64,000 nucleotides of DNA from Xylanimonas ulmi. Lineage in GTDB: Bacteria > Actinomycetota > Actinomycetes > Actinomycetales > Cellulomonadaceae. The stretch spans positions 2,852,001-2,916,000 of the forward strand of contig NZ_SGWX01000001.1 in the NCBI RefSeq assembly GCF_004216535.1, in the 5' to 3' direction. A model generated the notes under the pieces. That model worked only from the letters and a program-made list of their open reading frames with translations. It did not search any database and had not been told where the DNA came from. This document shows positions 26,131-34,435 of the stretch, piece by piece; position 1 is the first letter of the stretch; every line of letters starts with the position of its first letter. The translations under genes were made by a program, and so were the position numbers.

Positions 26131-27264
26131 TTGCCCGCAGCCCCGCACCCGGCGCCGACGATCGGCGCCGTCCGGCATGAGAACTTCGCCTATCAGCGCG
26201 CCCCGATGATCGTGTACTGGGAGCTGACGACGGCGTGCGGTCTGGCGTGCCGCCACTGCCGCGCCGAGGCGGTGCTCACGGCCCCGCCCGGGGAGCTGAC
26301 GACCGAGCAGGCGCTCACGGTGCTCGACCAGATCACCGAGTTCGGCGACCCGCTGCCGCACGTGGTCATGACGGGCGGTGACCCGCTGCGTCGCGCGGAC
26401 CTCGACGAGCTCATCACCGCCGCGACCGCGCGCGGCATCGGCGTCTCGCTGGCGCCCGCGGTGACCCCGCTGCTGACCCGCGAGCGGATGGAGGCGCTGA
26501 AGGCGTTGGGCGTCCAGGCCATCTCGTTGAGCCTCGACGGGTCGACGTCGGCACTGCACGACGGCGTCCGGCAGGTGCCCGGCACCTACGAGGCGACGCT
26601 CGCGGCGCTCGACGACGCCGCCGAGGTGGGTCTGCCCGTGCAGGTCAACACGCTGGTCACGGCCGACACGCTGACCGACATGCCTGCGGTCTACGAGTTG
26701 CTCAGCTCCCGCACGCTCATGACGTGGAGCCTGTTCTTCCTCATCTCGACCGGTCGCGGCACGGCGCTGCGCGAGCCGTCGCCGGGTGACGCCGAGCGGC
26801 TCATGCGCTGGCTGGGCGGCATCGCGAAGGACGCGCCGTTCGTGGTGCGCACCACCGAGGCGACGCACTACCGCCGCATCGCCGCCGCGCGCCTGGAGAA
26901 GGCCGGGCGCACCGCGCAGGAGATCGAGGCGATGCCGATGGCCCGCGGGTTCGGCATCCGCGACGGCAACGGCATCGTGTTCGTCTCGCACACGGGCGAC
27001 GTGACGCCGTCGGGCTTCCTGCCGCTCGCCGTCGGCAACGTCAAGGAGTCCTCGCTCGCCGACCTGTACCGCGACGAGCCGACCCTGCGCGCGCTGCGCG
27101 ACCCCGAGGGCTTCAAGGGCCGCTGCGGCGAGTGCGAGTACCACCTGTGGTGCGGCGGCTCGCGCGCCCGCGCCTACGCCCACACGGGCGACCCGCTGGA
27201 GTCGGACCCGCTGTGCCCCTACCAGCCGGGAACCCGCACGACGGCGTTGACCGCGACGCTGTAG
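26131..27264 (+). CDS. Radical SAM/SPASM domain protein
   Basis: A 377-residue radical SAM enzyme. The cluster motif C36-x3-C40-x2-C43 lies in TTACGLACRHCRAE. The MTGGDPLRR SAM-binding GGE-like motif follows, then the SISLDGST region. The C-terminal SPASM-type cysteines are in GRCGECEYHLWCGGSRARAYA and DPLCPY, which would hold a second 4Fe-4S cluster. It resembles the family related to heme-d1/AhbC-D and peptide-modifying enzymes (the TIGR04053-like group). The substrate is not evident, and no precursor peptide or heme gene is adjacent. TTG 26131 is the likely start, following GAGGAG. An MBL hydrolase follows 16 nt later. Confidence 0.85.
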   Translation: MPAAPHPAPTIGAVRHENFAYQRAPMIVYWELTTACGLACRHCRAEAVLTAPPGELTTEQALTVLDQITEFGDPLPHVVMTGGDPLRRADLDELITAATARGIGVSLAPAVTPLLTRERMEALKALGVQAISLSLDGSTSALHDGVRQVPGTYEATLAALDDAAEVGLPVQVNTLVTADTLTDMPAVYELLSSRTLMTWSLFFLISTGRGTALREPSPGDAERLMRWLGGIAKDAPFVVRTTEATHYRRIAAARLEKAGRTAQEIEAMPMARGFGIRDGNGIVFVSHTGDVTPSGFLPLAVGNVKESSLADLYRDEPTLRALRDPEGFKGRCGECEYHLWCGGSRARAYAHTGDPLESDPLCPYQPGTRTTALTATL

Positions 27265-27280
27265 CCGCTAGCGTGGGGGC

Positions 27281-28087
27281 GTGCCGACGTCCCTGACCTC
27301 GTTCGCCCAGGTGCTGCGCGCCGAGAACCCGGGGCCGATGACGCTCGACGGCACGCGCTCGTACCTCCTGCGCGCCAGGAACGACGGCGTGGGGCACGAC
27401 GGCGCGGGCCTGGGCGTCGTCGTCGACCCGGGGCCGCTCGATGACGCCCACCTGCGGGCGCTCGCGGGCGCGGGCCCGGTCGGGCTCATCCTGGTCACGC
27501 ACCGGCACCCCGACCACACAGCGGGCAGCGAGCGGCTGCGCGAGCTGACGGGGGCGCCCGTGCGCGGAGCCGACCCGGCCCACTGCCATGGCGGCGAGCC
27601 GCTGCGCGACGGCGAGACGATCGCCGTCGGCGCGCTGCGCGTCGAGGTGATCGCGACGCCGGGCCACACCGCCGACTCGGTGTGCCTGCGGGCCGCAGCG
27701 GACGGGGCCGATCCGGTGGTCCTCACGGGTGACACCGTGCTGGGCAGCGGCACCACGGTCATCGCCAACCCCGACGGCTCGCTGGCCGCCTACCTCGCGA
27801 GCCTCGACCGCCTCGAACGGGTCGCGACGGCGTCGGATGGTGGCACGCTGCGCGGCCTGCCCGGGCACGGCCCGGTGGTCGAGGACCTCACGGCCACGGT
27901 GCGCGCGTACCGCGCTCACCGACTCCAGCGCCTGGGCCAGGTGCGCGAGGCGCTGGTGGAACTGGGCGAGGACGCGACGGCCGACGACGTCGTCGCGCGC
28001 GTCTACGCGCACGTGCCGCCGCCCGTGCGGGCGGCGGCACGCCAGTCGGTCGAGGCCCAGCTCGCCTATCTGCGCGCGGACGGCTGA
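27281..28087 (+). CDS. MBL-fold metallo-hydrolase (LACTB2-like)
   Basis: A 268-residue metallo-beta-lactamase-fold protein. The metal motif HxHxDH is in LVTHRHPDHTAG. Further ligands are expected from TPGHTADSV and LTGDTVLG (Asp), with the last His in GLPGHGPVV. The C-terminal helical extension (AYRAHRLQRLGQVREAL) matches the LACTB2/RNase-Z-like group, which includes RNases and hydrolases. The GTG at 27281 follows a TAGCGT -10-like box by 6 nt and lacks a Shine-Dalgarno site, so it may be translated from a leaderless mRNA. Substrate unknown. Confidence 0.88.
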   Translation: MPTSLTSFAQVLRAENPGPMTLDGTRSYLLRARNDGVGHDGAGLGVVVDPGPLDDAHLRALAGAGPVGLILVTHRHPDHTAGSERLRELTGAPVRGADPAHCHGGEPLRDGETIAVGALRVEVIATPGHTADSVCLRAAADGADPVVLTGDTVLGSGTTVIANPDGSLAAYLASLDRLERVATASDGGTLRGLPGHGPVVEDLTATVRAYRAHRLQRLGQVREALVELGEDATADDVVARVYAHVPPPVRAAARQSVEAQLAYLRADG

Positions 28088-28094
28088 TCCGCTG

Positions 28095-28123
28095 TCAGGC
28101 GGCGACGCGCCTCAGGCGGCGAC
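28095..28123 (-). repeat. 17-bp-period duplication of the purQ stop region
   Basis: tcaggcggcgac occurs at 28095-28106 and 28112-28123. The second copy holds the purQ stop (minus-strand TGA). The first therefore lies just after the gene end. Confidence 0.8.
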
Positions 28124-28825
28124 GAGCGCGCTGAGCACCGACGTGAAGAAGCCGAGGCCGTCGACTCCCTGACGCGCGCCCGCGGCCGCGTCCGGCCCGA
28201 AGCCGGGCTCGACCGCGTGCTCGGGGTGCGGCATGAGGCCCACGACGTTGCCGCGCTCGTTGGTGATGCCGGCGATGTTGCGGCGCGAGCCGTTCGGGTT
28301 CCAGCCGTCGTAGCGGAACACCACACGGCCGGTGTCCTCCAACTCGTCGAGCGTGCGCTCGTCGGCGACGAACTGGCCGTCCTGGTTCTTGAGCGGCACC
28401 GTGATGCGCTGGCCCGCCGCGTACTGGTTGGTCCAGGCGGTCGAGGCGTTCTCGACCACGAGCGTCTGCTCGCGGCAGATGAAGTGCAGGTGGTCGTTCT
28501 TGACCATCGAGCCGGGCAGCAGGTGCGCCTCGGTGAGGATCTGGAAGCCGTTGCAGATGCCGAGCACGGGCATGCCGCCGCGCGCGGCGTCCGCGACCGA
28601 CGTCATGGCCGCGGCGAAGCGGCTGATGGCGCCCGCGCGCAGGTAGTCGCCGTAGGAGAAGCCGCCGGGGATGACGACGGCGTCGACGCCGTGCAGGTCG
28701 GCGTCGGCGTGCCACAGGGCGACCGGGGTCGCCCCCGCCAGGCGCACGGCGCGCTGCGCGTCGCGGTCGTCGAGCGTGCCGGGGAACGTGATGACGCCGA
28801 TGCGGGCGCCGGCCGCGCCGACCAT
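28112..28825 (-). CDS. purQ: Phosphoribosylformylglycinamidine synthase subunit PurQ
   Basis: A 237-residue class I glutamine amidotransferase subunit that feeds ammonia to PurL. The nucleophile Cys91 is in [12 protein letters not shown]; His and Glu of the triad are in [11 protein letters not shown]. The N-terminal [16 protein letters not shown] is characteristic of PurQ. The ATG at 28825 overlaps the purS stop by 1 nt (TGATG), so the two subunits are co-translated. The partner purL lies 22 kb away in this window. Confidence 0.97.
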   Translation of the reverse strand: MVGAAGARIGVITFPGTLDDRDAQRAVRLAGATPVALWHADADLHGVDAVVIPGGFSYGDYLRAGAISRFAAAMTSVADAARGGMPVLGICNGFQILTEAHLLPGSMVKNDHLHFICREQTLVVENASTAWTNQYAAGQRITVPLKNQDGQFVADERTLDELEDTGRVVFRYDGWNPNGSRRNIAGITNERGNVVGLMPHPEHAVEPGFGPDAAAGARQGVDGLGFFTSVLSALVAA

Positions 28826-29082
28826 CAGGCCGAGACCTCGGCCTCGAAGACGTTGACGACGTCCTCGATGATCGGGTTGCTGAGCATGGTCTCGGCCGCC
28901 TGCCGCGCGGCGGCGAGGATCTCCGGCGTCACATCGCCCTCGACCTCGAGCTCGAACCGCTTGCCCTGGCGCACGCCGACGAACTGGGTGAATCCCAGGC
29001 GGGGCAGCGCCCCGACGACGGCCTTGCCCTGGGGGTCCAGGATCTCGGGCTTGGGCATGACCTCGACGACGACGCGTCCCAC
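28825..29082 (-). CDS. purS: Phosphoribosylformylglycinamidine synthase subunit PurS
   Basis: An 85-residue PurS, the small bridging subunit that assembles PurL and Pur[17 protein letters not shown] and [20 protein letters not shown] are the family signature, and the length is typical (80-85). The GTG at 29082 has a GGAG site 5 nt upstream. Upstream in-phase residues are not part of the family. A TAGACT hexamer about 100 nt upstream may be the promoter of the purSQ operon. Confidence 0.95.
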   Translation of the reverse strand: MGRVVVEVMPKPEILDPQGKAVVGALPRLGFTQFVGVRQGKRFELEVEGDVTPEILAAARQAAETMLSNPIIEDVVNVFEAEVSA

Positions 29083-29183
29083 GGGGGCTCCTTCACGTTG
29101 GGTCACCGTCGCTCCGGGATCCCTCCCCGGCCTGCGGCAGGATCCGGGGTGAGCGGGAGCACGACGGCGGGGTTCCGCGCGCC

Positions 29184-29189
29184 AGTCTA
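29184..29189 (-). promoter_or_regulatory. Candidate purSQ -10 box (TAGACT)
   Basis: TAGACT on the minus strand, about 100 nt before the purS GTG, identical to the hexamers before purL and purD. The leader between contains GGATCC-centred inverted repeats, but I recognise no riboswitch in it. Confidence 0.4.
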
Positions 29190-29262
29190 GCGGCCGACGG
29201 CCCGGGCCCGGCACGCGGCAGCGCCTGACCGGTAGGCCATCAGCGGGCGCCGCCGCGCGCGC

Positions 29263-30267
29263 TCACGCCGGGAGCATGGTCGCGACGTCGAACGCCTGGG
29301 ACGTGATCCCGTAGGAGTGCATGAGGTCGGCGATGACCTGCAGGCCCGCGGCGTCGAGCTGCGACTCCCAGAGCGGCAACTCCACGGCCTCGACGACCGC
29401 GGCGTCCACCTCGGTGTAACTCGGCACGAGCTCGACGAGCCGCGCGCGGTTGTCGCTCAGGTCCTCGACCGAGTGGGCGAGCGCCGTGCGGAACGCCTCG
29501 ATCGTCTCCGGGTTCTTGGTGGCGAACTCTCGGGTCGAGACCCACCCGGCGACGGGCATCGACGCGCTCGCGCCCGCGAAGAGGTCCCCGATCTTGCGCA
29601 GGCCGGACGCCTGCGCGCTGGCCTGGAACGGCTCGACCTGCCAGATGGCGTCGACGTCGCCCCGGATCAGGGCGGCCTGCATGGCCGGGAACGGCATCTC
29701 CAGCAGCGTGACGTCCGAGGGGTCCACGCCCACCTCCTCGACCTGCCGCGTGATCGCGATGGTGCCGATGTTCTGCAGGTTGTTGACCGCGAACGACGCG
29801 CCCGCGAGGTCGGCGACCGACTGGATCGGGGACTCGTCCGCGACGAAGACGCCGTGGTCGGACCCGCCGAGGTCGTTGCCGGCGACGAACACGATGGGCA
29901 GGCCGCGCTCGGCCGCGAGGAGGGCGGAGGTGTAGTTCGTGTACACGACGTCGTACTCGCCCGCGACGAGCGCCGGGATGGCCTCGGCTCCCCCGCCGGT
30001 GACCACGAGCTCGACGTCGAGGCCCTCGCGCGCGAAGAGCCCGGACTCGGCGGCGTTGACGGCCGTGGCGGTATGGACGAGCGGGAAGTAGCCGACGGTG
30101 AGGGCGGCGGCCTCGTCGGGGGGCGTGGTGGACGGGTCGGCGTCCGGGGTGGCCTCGCCGCCCGAGCACGCGGCGAGGGGCACGGCGAGGCAGACGGCGA
30201 GCGACGCGGTGAGCGCCGCCGCGGGGCGACGGCGCCACGGGCGGGTGCGGCGGGAGATCTCGGCCAT
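29263..30267 (-). CDS. ABC-transporter substrate-binding lipoprotein (NMT1/SsuA-like)
   Basis: A 334-residue periplasmic-type binding lipoprotein. It has a basic N-terminus, a hydrophobic core and lipobox PLAAC (Cys34). The mature part has the NMT1/THI5-like fold: VGYFPLVHTATAVNAAESGLF, GGGAEAIPALVAGEYDVVYTN, and FAVNNLQNIGTIAITRQVEEVG. Such proteins bind sulfonates, nitrate, pyrimidine or aromatic compounds. No permease or ATPase gene is near, so it must borrow one or act as a sensor. The ATG at 30267 has an AAGGAG site. It is last in a run with a P450 and its reductase, suggesting that it captures the P450 substrate (inference). Confidence 0.88.
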   Translation of the reverse strand: MAEISRRTRPWRRRPAAALTASLAVCLAVPLAACSGGEATPDADPSTTPPDEAAALTVGYFPLVHTATAVNAAESGLFAREGLDVELVVTGGGAEAIPALVAGEYDVVYTNYTSALLAAERGLPIVFVAGNDLGGSDHGVFVADESPIQSVADLAGASFAVNNLQNIGTIAITRQVEEVGVDPSDVTLLEMPFPAMQAALIRGDVDAIWQVEPFQASAQASGLRKIGDLFAGASASMPVAGWVSTREFATKNPETIEAFRTALAHSVEDLSDNRARLVELVPSYTEVDAAVVEAVELPLWESQLDAAGLQVIADLMHSYGITSQAFDVATMLPA

Positions 30268-30323
30268 GGTGGGCTCCTTCGGGTCGACGTGCTCCGGGCT
30301 CGGGGACGTGCGGGGCGCCGCGG

Positions 30324-31526
30324 TCAGGCGGGGGTCACGGCGACCGGCATGGACGCGTAGGCGCGCAGCGTGTTGTTGAGGTGACGGACCGGCTCTCCGA
30401 TGGGCTCGATCCGCCGCACCCGGCGGGCGAGCGCCGACAGGACGCAGGCGGCCTCCAGGCGGGCGACGTGCTGGCCGACACAGTGGTGGACGCCCATCCC
30501 GAACCCGACATGGCCCGACGGGTCCCGGTCGAGGTCGAACGCGTCGGGGCGCTCCCACCGTCGCGGGTCGCGGTTGGCGGCGCCGAGGAACATCAGGATC
30601 TTGTGGCCCGCGGGGATCGTGACGTCCGCGACCGCGACGTCGGTGGTCGCCGTGCGGAAGAAGGTCTGGACCGGGCTGGCCCAGCGGACCGCTTCGTCGA
30701 ACGCGACGCGCACACGGCCCGGCTCGCGGCGCAGCGCGTCCCACTGGTCGGGGGCAGAGAGGAAGGCGTGCGTCACCGCGGCGATGCCGAGCACCGTCGT
30801 GTCGACGCCGGCCGACAGGAGCGATCGAACGATCAGCGGAGCCTGCTCGTGGGTGATATCACCCCGGTCCGCCGCCTGCCAGATCTGCGCGCCGAACCCG
30901 CCGGGCCGCAGCGCCTCGCGCGCGCACTGGGCGTTGACCCAGGCGCTGACCTCCGCAATGCGGGCCTTACCGCGCTCGACGAGGTGGTTGGGGGGCCCGA
31001 AGGCGTTGAAGAGGTGGTCGCCGTACGGCAGGAGGTTCTCCCGCCCCTCGCGGCGCACGCCGACAGCGTCGGGGAATACCCGCAGCGGGAACGCCTCGGC
31101 CAGGTCCGTGACGGCGTCGAAGGTCCCCCGCGCCACCAGGCTCTCGACCAGGTCCTCCGCCTCCGCCTCCCACCGGTCGCGCAGTCGGCGCAGTGCCCGC
31201 GGCGTCAGGATCGGCTCGAGCACGTGACGCGGGGCGTCGTGGTGCGGCGGGTCCGTCTCGAGCAGGAGGCTCGGCGGGCGCCAGGGCGCCTGAGTGCGGA
31301 AGTTGCTCAGGCCCACGCCCGCCGACGACTCGAAGCGCTGCCAGTCGACGAGCGCGGCGTGGACCTGCTCGTACCGGCCCATGGCGTACACGTCGTAGCG
31401 GTCGAGGTGGACGACGGGTCCGGCCTCCCGCAGGGCGTGGTGGAACGGCGCAGGCTCGGCCAGGATCTCGTCGCCGAACGGGTCCTCGTGGCTGGTCGGG
31501 AGCGTGTGGGCGCTGGTCGTGGACAT
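30324..31526 (-). CDS. Cytochrome P450 (CYP199-like)
   Basis: A 400-residue soluble P450. The heme-binding loop FGMGVHHCVGQHVARLEA carries the thiolate ligand Cys349. The I-helix is LLSAGVDTTV with the acid-Thr pair. The K-helix ExxR is in DEAVRWASP. The sequence style (LLLETDPPHHDAPRHVLEPILTPRAL; SSAGVGLSNF) resembles CYP199-type enzymes that demethylate or hydroxylate para-substituted benzoates; that substrate class is inference. The ATG at 31526 has a GAGGAGG site and sits 10 nt after the stop of a PDR-type reductase, which probably supplies its electrons without a separate ferredoxin. Confidence 0.9.
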   Translation of the reverse strand: MSTTSAHTLPTSHEDPFGDEILAEPAPFHHALREAGPVVHLDRYDVYAMGRYEQVHAALVDWQRFESSAGVGLSNFRTQAPWRPPSLLLETDPPHHDAPRHVLEPILTPRALRRLRDRWEAEAEDLVESLVARGTFDAVTDLAEAFPLRVFPDAVGVRREGRENLLPYGDHLFNAFGPPNHLVERGKARIAEVSAWVNAQCAREALRPGGFGAQIWQAADRGDITHEQAPLIVRSLLSAGVDTTVLGIAAVTHAFLSAPDQWDALRREPGRVRVAFDEAVRWASPVQTFFRTATTDVAVADVTIPAGHKILMFLGAANRDPRRWERPDAFDLDRDPSGHVGFGMGVHHCVGQHVARLEAACVLSALARRVRRIEPIGEPVRHLNNTLRAYASMPVAVTPA

Positions 31527-31536
31527 CGCGGCCTCC

Positions 31537-32514
31537 TCAGGCGTCGATGACGAGCCGGTCGCTCGCCGATCGCGAGACACAGGGGTAGAAGCAGTCCCCA
31601 CGCTCGCGCTCGGCGTCGTCGAGGAGCGAGTCACGGTGGTCGGGCGTCCCGGAGATGACACCGGTCTCGCAGGTGCCGCAGATCCCCTGCCGGCACGAGG
31701 ACAGGATGGGCACGCCAGCCGCCGCAACGGCGTCGAGCACACTGGTGTCCGGATCGACCCGCACCGTGCGGCCGGACCGCGCGAGTTCGAGCGTGAACGG
31801 CGTGCCGCGCAGCGGCGGGGGCAGCGTGCCAGCGGCGAAGCGCTCCAGGCGCAGGCGCCCGGCGGGCAGGTCGGCGCACGCCGCGCGCACCGCGTCCAGG
31901 AGCGGCGCCGGGCCGCAGCAGTAGACCTTGGCCCCCGGCGGCTGCCGCGCGATGACGCTCAGGTCCAGCAGGCCGCGCTCGTCCTGCGGGCACAGCTCGA
32001 CGCGGTCGCCCCAGCGGGCCAAGCGGTCGGCGAAGGCCATCGACGCGCGGGTGCGCCCGCCGTACAGCAGCCGCCAGGGCGTGCCGAGCCGCTCGGCCTG
32101 CTCGAGCATGGGCAGGATGGGCGTGACGCCGATGCCACCGGCGATGAAGAGGTAGTGGTCGGCGGGCACGAGCGCGAAGTTGTTGCGCGGACCGCCGAGG
32201 TCCACGAGGTCGCCCTCGCGCAGCCGCTCGTGGACGTACGCCGAGCCGCCGCGACTGAGCGGCTCGCGCAGGACGGCGACCTCATAGGTCGAGGAGTCCC
32301 AGCGGTCTCCGCACAGCGAGTACTGGCGCGTGAGCCCGGCGAAGGTCAGGTCGATGTGCGAGCCCGGCGTCCAGTCCGGCAGCCGGGTCCCGCCCGGCGC
32401 GCTGAGCGCCAGGCGGCAGACGCCGTCGGCGAGCGCCTCCTTGCGCACGACCTCGAGCCGGACCTTTCCCGACTGCGGCACGGGGGCGGTCAGCGGAGCG
32501 GCGACGATCGGCAT
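31537..32514 (-). CDS. PDR/VanB-type oxidoreductase with C-terminal 2Fe-2S ferredoxin domain
   Basis: A 325-residue three-domain reductase. The FMN/FAD-binding barrel has RQYSLCGD, the NAD-binding domain has GGIGVTPILPMLEQAE, and the C-terminal plant-type ferredoxin has C274-x4-C279-x2-C282-x29-C312. It shuttles electrons from NADH to a partner oxygenase, here most likely the adjacent P450. Dioxygenase-reductase partners (VanB, phthalate) share the layout, but no Rieske oxygenase is present. I chose ATG 32514 over GTG 32574. The earlier start would place coding sequence over a 13-bp palindrome that looks like an operator, and the extra 20 residues are not part of the family. Neither start has a strong ribosome binding site. 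Confidence 0.88.
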   Translation of the reverse strand: MPIVAAPLTAPVPQSGKVRLEVVRKEALADGVCRLALSAPGGTRLPDWTPGSHIDLTFAGLTRQYSLCGDRWDSSTYEVAVLREPLSRGGSAYVHERLREGDLVDLGGPRNNFALVPADHYLFIAGGIGVTPILPMLEQAERLGTPWRLLYGGRTRASMAFADRLARWGDRVELCPQDERGLLDLSVIARQPPGAKVYCCGPAPLLDAVRAACADLPAGRLRLERFAAGTLPPPLRGTPFTLELARSGRTVRVDPDTSVLDAVAAAGVPILSSCRQGICGTCETGVISGTPDHRDSLLDDAERERGDCFYPCVSRSASDRLVIDA

Positions 32515-32555
32515 GCGTTGGAGGATGGGGCGTGATCGCTGCCCGCGACTACCGC

Positions 32556-32574
32556 GTTCCCATTGAATGGGCAC
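32556..32574. promoter_or_regulatory. Palindrome, candidate IclR operator
   Basis: cccatt-g-aatggg (32559-32571) is a perfect 13-bp dyad. It extends to a 19-bp near-palindrome at 32556-32574 with one mismatched pair. It lies between the IclR stop (32596) and the reductase start (32514) and is more A+T-rich than its surroundings. That is the size and symmetry of IclR-family sites. Confidence 0.55.
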
Positions 32575-32595
32575 AGAGAAGTGATCTGCGCCACA

Positions 32596-33357
32596 TCAGT
32601 CGATGGTGACGCGCCCGCCGAGGGCGCGTCCGAGGCCGCGTGCCGCCGTGCGCAGCACGCCGACGCTCGCGCGCGCCTCGTCGTCGTTCGGCACGACCAC
32701 CGCCAAGGCCGCCACAACGCGCCCGCGGGGGTCGCGCACGGGGACGGCGACCCCCGTGGCGGCCGGGTCGATGAACCCCGCGGTCAGCGCGTAGTCCTGG
32801 TGCCGGACCTGGGCCAGCATCCGGCGCAGCGCGGCCGGGTCGGTCACCGTGGCGTCAGTGTAGGCGCGCAGGGGCGCCGCCAGGACGGCCTCCTGCACCG
32901 CCGTGGGCCCATTGGCCAGCAGCACGAGCCCGGCGGACGAGGCGTGCAGCGGCAGGCGCCCCGCGACCCGGGTGATGTTGATGACGGCCCCGCGCGCGGA
33001 GAGCCGCTCGACGAACAGGACCTCACGGCCGTCGCGGACGCCGAGCTGCGTGTGCTGGCCGATGACCGTCTGGAGATCCTCCATGAACGGCATGGCCACC
33101 TCGCGCAGCGCGAGCGCGGGCGACGCGCGCGCGGCCAGCTCCCACATGCGCACCCCCACGCGGATCCGGCGCGAGCCGTCGCGGTGCAGCAGGCCGAAGG
33201 TCACGAGCTGCCCGACGAGGCGCGACGCCGTCGAGCGCGGCAGCCGCGCGCGCTCGGCCAGCTCCTGCGTCGTCAACGAGACGGCTCCGGCGTCGAAGGC
33301 CTCCAGAACTCGCACGATCCGCGCCACCATCGAGTCCCCGGACGGTGACCGCGCCAT
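32596..33357 (-). CDS. IclR-family transcriptional regulator
   Basis: A 253-residue regulator. An N-terminal winged helix (LTTQELAERARLPRSTASRLVGQLVTFGLL) is followed by the IclR effector domain (GRLPLHASSAGLVLLANGP; AVPVRDPRGRVVAALAVVVP). The ATG at 33357 has a GGGAGG site. It precedes the reductase-P450-binding-protein genes in the same direction and very likely controls them. IclR proteins next to aromatic degradation genes (PcaR, PobR) act as activators or repressors responding to the pathway substrate. Confidence 0.92.
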   Translation of the reverse strand: MARSPSGDSMVARIVRVLEAFDAGAVSLTTQELAERARLPRSTASRLVGQLVTFGLLHRDGSRRIRVGVRMWELAARASPALALREVAMPFMEDLQTVIGQHTQLGVRDGREVLFVERLSARGAVINITRVAGRLPLHASSAGLVLLANGPTAVQEAVLAAPLRAYTDATVTDPAALRRMLAQVRHQDYALTAGFIDPAATGVAVPVRDPRGRVVAALAVVVPNDDEARASVGVLRTAARGLGRALGGRVTID

Positions 33358-33456
33358 TGCGATCCTCCCTTCCCCGTGGGCGACGAGCCTGTCACCGATG
33401 GGGTCCGGAAGGGAAGGAGCCCTCGCGCAAGCGCCTCCGAGGCGGTTCGGTCCGGG

Positions 33457-34425
33457 TCAGCGCAGCGCGGTTCCCGTCAGCCGCTCGTAGGCCTCCAGGT
33501 AGCGCTCGCGCGTGCGGGCCACGACGTCGGCGGGCAGCGCAGGCGGCGGGGTGTCGGCGGCGCGGTCCCAGCCCGAGACCGGGGACGTGAGCCAGTCGCG
33601 CACGAACTGCTTGTCGAAGCTCGGCTGGGCGTGGCCCGGCTCCCACTCGTCGGCGGGCCAGAAGCGCGACGAGTCGGGCGTCAGGACCTCGTCGCCCAGC
33701 ACGACGCCGAGCGCGCCCGGGTCGGCCGGGTCCGCGCCCGCCGCGACGCCGAACTCGAACTTGGTGTCGGCCAGGATGACGCCGCGCTCGCGCGCGATGC
33801 TCTCGGCGCGCGCGTACACGGCGAGCGTCAGGTCGCGCAGCGTGGCCGCGGCCCGCTCCCCCACCGTCTCGACGACGGCCGAGAACGGCACGTTCTCGTC
33901 GTGCTCGCCCAGCTCGGCCTTGGTGGCCGGGGTGAAGATCGGCTCGGGCAGCCGCGAGCCGTCGACCAGCCCCGCGGGCAGCGCGATGCCCGTGACCGAG
34001 CCCGAGGCCTGGTACTCGGCGAGCCCCGAGCCCGTGAGGTAGCCGCGGGCCACGCACTCGACCGGGTACATCTCCAGGCGTCGGCAGATCATCGCGCGCC
34101 CGGCGACGACGTCGGGCACCAGGCCGTCGAACGGCTCCGCGCTCGCCTCGACCGAGACGACGTGATGCGGCACGAGGTCGGCGAGCTGCTCGAACCACCA
34201 CAGGCTCAACTGCGTGAGCACCACGCCCTTGTCGGGGATGCCAGGGCGCAGCACATGGTCGTAGGCGCTGACCCGGTCGGATGCGACGACGAGCACGACG
34301 TCGCCGAGCGGGTGCGCGCCGCCCAGGGCAGGCAGGTCGGGCTCGTACAGGTCACGGACCTTGCCCGAGTAGACGTGGCGCCACCCGGGCAGGTCGAGGG
34401 CGCCGCCCTCGAAAGCGTCGTTCAC
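33457..34425 (-). CDS. purC: Phosphoribosylaminoimidazole-succinocarboxamide (SAICAR) synthase
   Basis: A 322-residue SAICAR synthetase joining CAIR and aspartate with ATP. Signatures: YSGKVRDLYE at the N-terminus, VVASDRVSAYDHVLRPGIPDKG, PVECVARGYLTGSG, FTPATKAELGEHDENV, and LADTKFEFG. The length is that of the longer actinobacterial/yeast-like form. The GTG at 34425 has a GAGAGG site that overlaps the purD stop region; it is 10 nt after purD, so purD-purC form an operon. The expected purF/purM genes are not in the window. Confidence 0.97.
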   Translation of the reverse strand: MNDAFEGGALDLPGWRHVYSGKVRDLYEPDLPALGGAHPLGDVVLVVASDRVSAYDHVLRPGIPDKGVVLTQLSLWWFEQLADLVPHHVVSVEASAEPFDGLVPDVVAGRAMICRRLEMYPVECVARGYLTGSGLAEYQASGSVTGIALPAGLVDGSRLPEPIFTPATKAELGEHDENVPFSAVVETVGERAAATLRDLTLAVYARAESIARERGVILADTKFEFGVAAGADPADPGALGVVLGDEVLTPDSSRFWPADEWEPGHAQPSFDKQFVRDWLTSPVSGWDRAADTPPPALPADVVARTRERYLEAYERLTGTALR

Positions 34426-34435
34426 CAGGTTCCTC

